In this document: positions 30,104 to 34,658 of the stretch, piece by piece | Numbering within the stretch: the first letter of the stretch is position 1 | How the letters are laid out: every line of letters starts with the position of its first letter | Assembly: GCF_000281955.1 (NCBI RefSeq) | Contig: NZ_AKKF01000135.1 | Coordinates: 1-34,658, forward strand | DNA length: 34,658 nt | Reading direction: 5' to 3' | From: Caulobacter sp. AP07 | GTDB lineage: Bacteria > Pseudomonadota > Alphaproteobacteria > Caulobacterales > Caulobacteraceae | The notes under the pieces: generated by a model | Database searches by the model: none | What the model was told of the DNA's origin: nothing | The model's input: only the letters and a program-made list of their open reading frames with translations | Translations under genes and position numbers: made by a program

Positions 30104-32620
30104 CTAGAACTTCGAACGCAGGGTCATGCCGTAGGTGCGCGGCGCGCCGAGGAAGGCGTCGTAGGTGATGGTGTCACGGGTCGGGTCATAGGTGTTGTGC
30201 GTGGCGTCCAGGCCCGACGAACCCTGCAGGGTGCCGTTGAAGGCGACCTGCTTGTATTCCTGGTCGAACAGGTTCTGGCCCCACAGTTCCACGGTCCACT
30301 TGTCGTCCGCCGCGCCGATGCCCACGCGGGCGTTCGCCACGGTGAAGGCCTTCTGCACCTTCGGCGGGAACAGGTCGGAACCGGTGTTGTAGGCCGACGA
30401 GTACTTGCCGCCGATGTTGAAGCGGGCCTTCAGGCTGTCGCCGACCGGATGCTCATAGGTGAGCGAGGCCGAGGCCGAGTATTTCGGCGCCAGCGACAGG
30501 CGGTTGCCCGGGAGCAGGGCCAGGGCGTTGCCCGGATCGTTGGGGATCTTCTGCTTGCCGTACTTGGTGTCGGCGTAGGTGAGGCCGGCCTGCACCGCCA
30601 GGCCACGCACGGGCGTGAACCACAGGAAGTCGGCGTCGATGCCCTGCGAGGTCACTTCCGGGATCGAGCGCACCACGAACGACGTGCCCAGGAAGGTGTT
30701 CAGCTGGAAGTCGGTGTACTTCTGGTAGAAGCCGGTGACGTTCAGCAGGACCGAGCGGTTGAACAGGGTGTTCTTCATGCCGATTTCGTAGCTGTCGACG
30801 AATTCGGCCGGGAACGACGTGTCGAAGATCGGCACGATCGGCAGGGCGACCGCCGTGCCGGCCTGCGTACCGTCGCTCGACTGGGTGCGGTCCAGGTTGT
30901 AGCCGCCGCCCTTGTAGCCGCGCGCGAACGAGGCGTAGGTGAACACCTCGGGCGAGAAGCGGTACGACGCCTTGATGGTGCCGCTCCATTCCTTGTCCGA
31001 ACGGTTCTGGGTGGTGCCGCGGCCGTTGAACGCCGGGTTGGACCAGGGCAGGCAGAGGTTGGCGATCACCGTGCCGACATTGGCCGCGCCGACGATCCCG
31101 GCGATCGCTCCGGCCCGGCCCAGGGCGGTGCGGCAACCCAGGCCGCCGTCGCTGGTGGTCTGATAGGTGTTGAGGGTCTTCTCCTCGGAGGTGTAGCGCA
31201 GGCCCGCCGTGATGTCGAAGGCGTCGGTGACGTGCCAGGTGTCGTTGGTGAACAGCGCGACGGTGGTGGCGCGTTGCTTGTACTGGTCGTGCAGGCCTTG
31301 GCCGCCGACATAGCTGGTGTTGGGCGCGCGGCCCAGCAGCGCGGCGATGAAGTTGGGAACGCCGGCCGGGTTGGCGGCCGAACGCGACAGCAAGCGGCCC
31401 AGATACTGCTCATAGTCGTTGCCATAGAGGAAGTTGGCTTCGGTCTTCAGTCGCTCATCGGCCAGGAACGCGCCGACCAGCCAGTCGAACTTGTCGGTCT
31501 GACCCGCCAGGCGCAGTTCCTGGGTGTAGGTCGTGAATTCGCTGTAGTTGGTGCCGTCCTTGTTGCGATAGACGAGGTCGGCGGTGGAGAAGTCGGAGTC
31601 CTGGCCGTTGTCGGTGCGCCACTGGCGGATGGCCGAGATCGAGGTCAGCTCGCCGAACGGCGTGTCGATCTTGCCTTCCAGCGAGACGCCCTTGTCCTCG
31701 ATCGAGGACGGCGCGCCGCGGTTCGAATAGGCGACGCGGGCATAGGGATCGGCGGTCGTGGCCAGGGCGGCTCCGCCGTTGACCAGAGCCAGGATGCCGG
31801 CGGTCGGACCGGTGCGGATCTGCACCGCGCCGCAGCAGTTCTCATCGCGCCTGGTGTAGTCGCCGATCAGCTTGAAGGTCGACTTGTCGTCCGGCACGAA
31901 CAGCAGCTGGCCGCGCACGGTGTAGAAGCCCTGGTCGGCGTCCTGGTCGCGCTTGCTGGGGCCCTTGCCGGTGATCACGTCGTTGTAGCCGTCGCGCTCG
32001 CGGGCGGCGACATAGAGGCGGGCGGCCAGGGTCTCGGTGCCGAACAGCGGGCCGGTGACCGAGGCGGAGACGCCGTGGGCGTTGAAGTTGCCGAGCGTCG
32101 CCTCGGCGGTGGCGCCGAAGCCGAATTCCGGCTCCTTGGTGACGATGTTGATGACGCCGGCCGAGGTGTTCTTGCCGAACAGCGTGCCTTGCGGGCCCTT
32201 CAGGACCTCGATGCGTTCCATTTCGCCCAGGTCGCCGAACGACACGCCGTTGCGCGGACGGTAGACGCCGTCGATCACGACGCCGACCGAGCTTTCCAGG
32301 CCGGGGTTGTCGCCGACCGTGCCGACGCCGCGGATACGGGCGGTGGTCGAGGCTTCCGACGAGGTCGAGGTCACGGTCAGGCCAGGGGTCAGGATCGTCA
32401 GATCCTTGATGTCCTTGACGCCGGTGTCTTGCAGCAGCTTGGCGCCGATCGCGGTCACCACAACCGGCACGTCCTGCAGGTTCTGCTCACGCTTTTGGGC
32501 GGTGACGACGATGCTGTCGACGGTGGGGATGTCTGTCTGCTGGGCCTGGGCCGTCAGCGGGGTCAGACCGGCGAGCACGACGGCGGACGCCGTGCCGCAA
32601 AGCACCTGAGTGAAGCGCAT
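30104..32620 (-). CDS. TonB-dependent outer-membrane receptor
   Basis: 838-aa active-transport porin of the outer membrane. Signal peptide 1-26 (cleavage after AQAQ is plausible), a TonB-box-like SIVVTAQKREQNLQDVPV (about 36-53), a plug domain (about 50-165) with ARIRGVGTVGDNPGLESSVG and MERIEVLKGPQGTLFGKNTS AGVINIVTKEP, then a beta-barrel to the terminal aromatic F (YGMTLRSKF). The plug is of the general type common in Caulobacterales and sphingomonads. The cargo cannot be told from sequence, and no transporter or enzyme cluster sits beside it to help. The 265 bases upstream contain a possible palindromic operator (32690-32705). Confidence 0.94.
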   Translation of the reverse strand: MRFTQVLCGTASAVVLAGLTPLTAQAQQTDIPTVDSIVVTAQKREQNLQDVPVVVTAIGAKLLQDTGVKDIKDLTILTPGLTVTSTSSEASTTARIRGVGTVGDNPGLESSVGVVIDGVYRPRNGVSFGDLGEMERIEVLKGPQGTLFGKNTSAGVINIVTKEPEFGFGATAEATLGNFNAHGVSASVTGPLFGTETLAARLYVAARERDGYNDVITGKGPSKRDQDADQGFYTVRGQLLFVPDDKSTFKLIGDYTRRDENCCGAVQIRTGPTAGILALVNGGAALATTADPYARVAYSNRGAPSSIEDKGVSLEGKIDTPFGELTSISAIRQWRTDNGQDSDFSTADLVYRNKDGTNYSEFTTYTQELRLAGQTDKFDWLVGAFLADERLKTEANFLYGNDYEQYLGRLLSRSAANPAGVPNFIAALLGRAPNTSYVGGQGLHDQYKQRATTVALFTNDTWHVTDAFDITAGLRYTSEEKTLNTYQTTSDGGLGCRTALGRAGAIAGIVGAANVGTVIANLCLPWSNPAFNGRGTTQNRSDKEWSGTIKASYRFSPEVFTYASFARGYKGGGYNLDRTQSSDGTQAGTAVALPIVPIFDTSFPAEFVDSYEIGMKNTLFNRSVLLNVTGFYQKYTDFQLNTFLGTSFVVRSIPEVTSQGIDADFLWFTPVRGLAVQAGLTYADTKYGKQKIPNDPGNALALLPGNRLSLAPKYSASASLTYEHPVGDSLKARFNIGGKYSSAYNTGSDLFPPKVQKAFTVANARVGIGAADDKWTVELWGQNLFDQEYKQVAFNGTLQGSSGLDATHNTYDPTRDTITYDAFLGAPRTYGMTLRSKF

Positions 32621-32689
32621 TTCCTACCTCGGTTCGTTTTATGACGCGGACGCTTGCAACGCCCCCGCCTTTTGATTTGGTCTTAACCC

Positions 32690-32705
32690 GAACGTTCGTT
32701 CGAAC
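32690..32705. promoter_or_regulatory. GAACGTTCGTTCGAAC palindrome in the TonB receptor/selO gap
   Basis: Two overlapping 8-bp palindromes, GAACGTTC and GTTCGAAC, form a compact symmetric stretch about 70 bases before the receptor start and 180 before the SelO start. It resembles repressor (for example TetR-type) operators in form. No regulator gene is next to it, and the target gene is undetermined. Confidence 0.35.
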
Positions 32706-32885
32706 TGACATGCAAGGGTTATGGCCGTGCTGTGACCTCGGCAAGGAAAAACCTTATGGCTTAACGGTTGGCGGACATCTGTTGCGCGGATGCGACAATG
32801 GTCGCCCACCATCCCCGATCTTCCGCTGACCCCGAAAGCCGCCTCCAGGCTTGCGTCGAGAAGCGCGGCGGCTCATGTCCGGAGA

Positions 32886-34325
32886 ATGCCGATCTCCGCC
32901 GCCTATCGCCCCGATCCGATCTTCATGCGCCTGGGGCCCGACTTCGCCGATCCCGTGCTTCCGGCGGACTTCCCCCAGACGATCCTGCGCTTCCGCAACG
33001 ACCGCGCCGCCGCCACGGTGGGGCTGGAGGGGCTGAGCGACGCCGAGTGGCTCAACCATTTCGCGAGATTTGCGCCCCTGCCGGACAACCAGCCCGGGCC
33101 GCTGGCCATGCGCTATCACGGCCACCAGTTCCGCAGCTACAACCCCGACCTCGGCGACGGGCGGGGCTTCCTGTTCGCCCAGCTGCGCGAGACCGGCTCC
33201 TCTTCGGAGCGAGGGGGGCGGCTCCTGGACCTGGCCACCAAGGGCTCGGGCCAGACGCCGTGGTCGCGGGCCGGCGACGGGCGGCTGACCCTGAAGGGCG
33301 GGGTGCGCGAGATCCTGGCGGCCACCATGCTGGAGACCCTGGGCGTCCCGACCTCGCGGGCCTTCTCGCTGGTCGAGACCGGCGAGGACCTGCAGCGCGG
33401 CGACGAGCCCAGCCCCACGCGTTCGGCGGTGCTGACCCGGCTGTCGCACAGCCACATCCGGTTCGGGACCTTCCAGCGTCAGGCCTTCGCCGAGCGCCCG
33501 GACCTGATCACCGTGCTGGTCGACCACGCGGTCGAGACCTATTTCCCTCAGGTCGCCGACGAACCCGACCGCCCGAAGGCGCTGTTGGAGCAGGTGGTCG
33601 CCGCCAGCGCCCGATTGTGCGCCCGCTGGATGGCGGCCGGTTTCGTGCACGGCGTGCTCAACACCGACAACATGGTCGTCACCGGCGAGAGCTTCGACTA
33701 CGGCCCCTGGCGGTTCCTGCCGCGCAACGATCCGAACTTCACCGCCGCCTATTTCGACCATTCGGGGCTCTACAGTTTCGGCCGCCAGCCCGAGACGGTG
33801 TTCTGGAACCTGCAGCAGCTGGCCGGCTGCCTGGCCCTGGTCACCGACGACGCCGGACTGATCGCGGCGCTCAACGGCTTTTCCGACCTCTATCGCGACG
33901 CCCTGCGCGCGGCGATGCTCGACCGACTGGGCCTGAAGAGCCGCTCGCCCGAGGCCGACATCGCCCTGGTCCAGGCGGCGTTCACCGCCCTGGCTTCCGG
34001 CGGCGAGGCGCTGCGCTGGGAGCCGTTCTTCTTCGACTGGTTCGGCGGCCGGGCCTCGGAGGCCCGCGCCCTGGCAGGTCCGCGCGCCGAGCTCTACGGC
34101 CAGGACGCCTTCCTCGACCTGCGCCGGCAGTTCGCGGCCTTCGAGACCGATCGCCCTGAGCGGCTGGACAGCCCGGTCTTCGCCCGGTCCGAGCCCGAGG
34201 AGATGCTGATCGACGAGGTCGAGGCCCTGTGGGCGCCGATCGCCCAGGCCGACGACTGGTCGCCGCTTCATGCCAAGCTTGGTTGTCTGGAGGCGGCGCG
34301 TGTCGCCTATGCGTTAGGCCACTGA
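32886..34325 (+). CDS. selO: SelO/YdiU-family protein adenylyltransferase (AMPylator)
   Basis: Pseudokinase of the selenoprotein O family, which transfers AMP to Ser/Thr/Tyr of proteins in redox-stress responses. Matches to E. coli YdiU: AMRYHGHQFRSYNPDLGDGR, LATKGSGQTPWSRAGDGRLT LKGGVRE, SHSHIRFGTFQ, GFVHGVLNTDNMVVTGESFD YGPW and SGLYSFGRQPETVFWNLQQL. Lengths agree (479 aa against 478). The C-terminus has no selenocysteine or CxxC motif. I chose ATG 32886 (MPISAAYRPDP); an in-frame ATG at 32790 would add 32 residues with no homology support. Divergent from the TonB receptor. Confidence 0.9.
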   Translation: MPISAAYRPDPIFMRLGPDFADPVLPADFPQTILRFRNDRAAATVGLEGLSDAEWLNHFARFAPLPDNQPGPLAMRYHGHQFRSYNPDLGDGRGFLFAQLRETGSSSERGGRLLDLATKGSGQTPWSRAGDGRLTLKGGVREILAATMLETLGVPTSRAFSLVETGEDLQRGDEPSPTRSAVLTRLSHSHIRFGTFQRQAFAERPDLITVLVDHAVETYFPQVADEPDRPKALLEQVVAASARLCARWMAAGFVHGVLNTDNMVVTGESFDYGPWRFLPRNDPNFTAAYFDHSGLYSFGRQPETVFWNLQQLAGCLALVTDDAGLIAALNGFSDLYRDALRAAMLDRLGLKSRSPEADIALVQAAFTALASGGEALRWEPFFFDWFGGRASEARALAGPRAELYGQDAFLDLRRQFAAFETDRPERLDSPVFARSEPEEMLIDEVEALWAPIAQADDWSPLHAKLGCLEAARVAYALGH

Positions 34326-34465
34326 CATACGGGTGAGACAAATCTGCCGCATGCTGAGCTTTTCCGATGTGGGGCAGGAACAAACGTCAAGCTTCAGCCT
34401 TATCTGGGGTTGATGACGCCCCCTAGGTGGCTTTGGCAGGTGATTTGGCCGGTGGAGAATATCGC

Positions 34466-34591
34466 ATGCGTTTCTTCCAACCCGTGATGCTGGTCTGCGC
34501 CGTGGCCATGTCGTTCATCGGCGCCCTGGGCCTTCCGGGCTGCGCCCGCGCGATCGGCGAGTGTCTCAGCGACAAGCACGAGATGGCTTGA
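34466..34591 (+). CDS. 41-residue Cys-containing small membrane/secreted peptide
   Basis: MRFFQPVMLVCAVAMSFIGA LGLPGCARAIGECLSDKHEM A. One hydrophobic segment (about 5-24) with a short positive start looks like a signal peptide, and LPGC resembles but does not meet a lipobox (P before G is unusual). GGTGGAG is 8 bases before the ATG. Function unknown; too short to assign by family. The 140 bases before it (34326-34465) show no other gene. Downstream is the last palindromic repeat. Confidence 0.55.
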   Translation: MRFFQPVMLVCAVAMSFIGALGLPGCARAIGECLSDKHEMA

Positions 34592-34636
34592 TCCTCCCCC
34601 TCTGGGGGAGGTGGCCCGTAGGGCCGGAGGGGGTGC
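34592..34636. repeat. Palindromic repeat, family C, partial copy 3
   Basis: CCTCCCCCTCTGGGGGAGGT then GGCCCGTAGGGCCGGAGGGGG matches the left arm of the repeat at 14079. The right arm would lie past the window. The C run at the very end of the window carries no further information. Confidence 0.7.
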
Positions 34637-34658
34637 CGCCGCGCTGACCCCCCCCCCC

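Noticed and set aside
30053..32644. 863-codon plus-strand ORF opposite the TonB receptor
   Set aside because: Shadow of the receptor gene; the minus-strand protein has a signal peptide, plug and barrel motifs.
34280..34325. Selenocysteine/UGA read-through at the SelO C-terminus
   Set aside because: The protein ends at a normal position for bacterial SelO without a conserved C-terminal Sec or Cys motif.
34434..34448. Sigma-54-like TGGCAG-N5-TTGG before the small ORF at 34466
   Set aside because: The -12 element has GG instead of GC, and no enhancer-binding site or activator is visible; chance match is likely.

Overview
The window is a chromosomal stretch of a high-GC alphaproteobacterium, most likely Caulobacter or a close relative in the Caulobacteraceae. 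The pointers are a 358-residue CcrM-type GANTC methyltransferase with a CtrA-like box and GANTC sites in its leader, a TonB-dependent receptor, and many palindromic GC-rich repeats between genes. I see no tRNA, rRNA, CRISPR array, integrase or transposase.

Layout. 1-5.9 kb: ccrM (-), a RibD/DHFR-like reductase (+), rnhB (-), tag (-), a YgfZ-type folate-binding protein (-) and a GT9 glycosyltransferase (+); most of these are separated by GTCATCCC...GGGATGAC repeats. 5.9-12.6 kb: a dihydroorotase-family enzyme, a DGPF/YCII protein with an ECF sigma factor (ECF42-like pair with a matching promoter), a feruloyl-CoA-synthase-like ligase and a ThDP enzyme, all (+). 12.7-15.5 kb: a marR-ompR-envZ-like operon (-). 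15.5-16.5 kb: ilvE (+) with a strong terminator. 16.5-20.3 kb, all (-): a TPR membrane protein, two tandem small membrane proteins, and a compact pterin cluster (26-aa micro-ORF, folM/PTR1-like reductase, folB, a membrane protein). 20.4-24.6 kb: a Nudix hydrolase, an aldehyde dehydrogenase and a second feruloyl-CoA-synthase-like ligase, all (+).

24.6-27.2 kb holds the most unusual gene: one 858-aa ORF (-) with visibly lower GC and AT-richer codons than anything around it. Its C-terminus carries a phosphoribosyltransferase-like loop (IFDDFIGSGDQ) resembling the PRTase-like domains described in prokaryotic conflict systems. It is the best candidate for an acquired defence-type gene. It stands alone, next to a RIME-like intergenic repeat.

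27.5-34.6 kb: an M28 metallopeptidase with a polytopic C-terminal half (-), a TonB-dependent receptor (-), a SelO/YdiU pseudokinase (+) and a small membrane or secreted peptide (+). The rest is ordinary housekeeping or catabolic content. The regulatory items most worth attention are the ccrM leader, the ECF42-type promoter and the three families of palindromic repeats, one copy of which sits inside the two-component operon.
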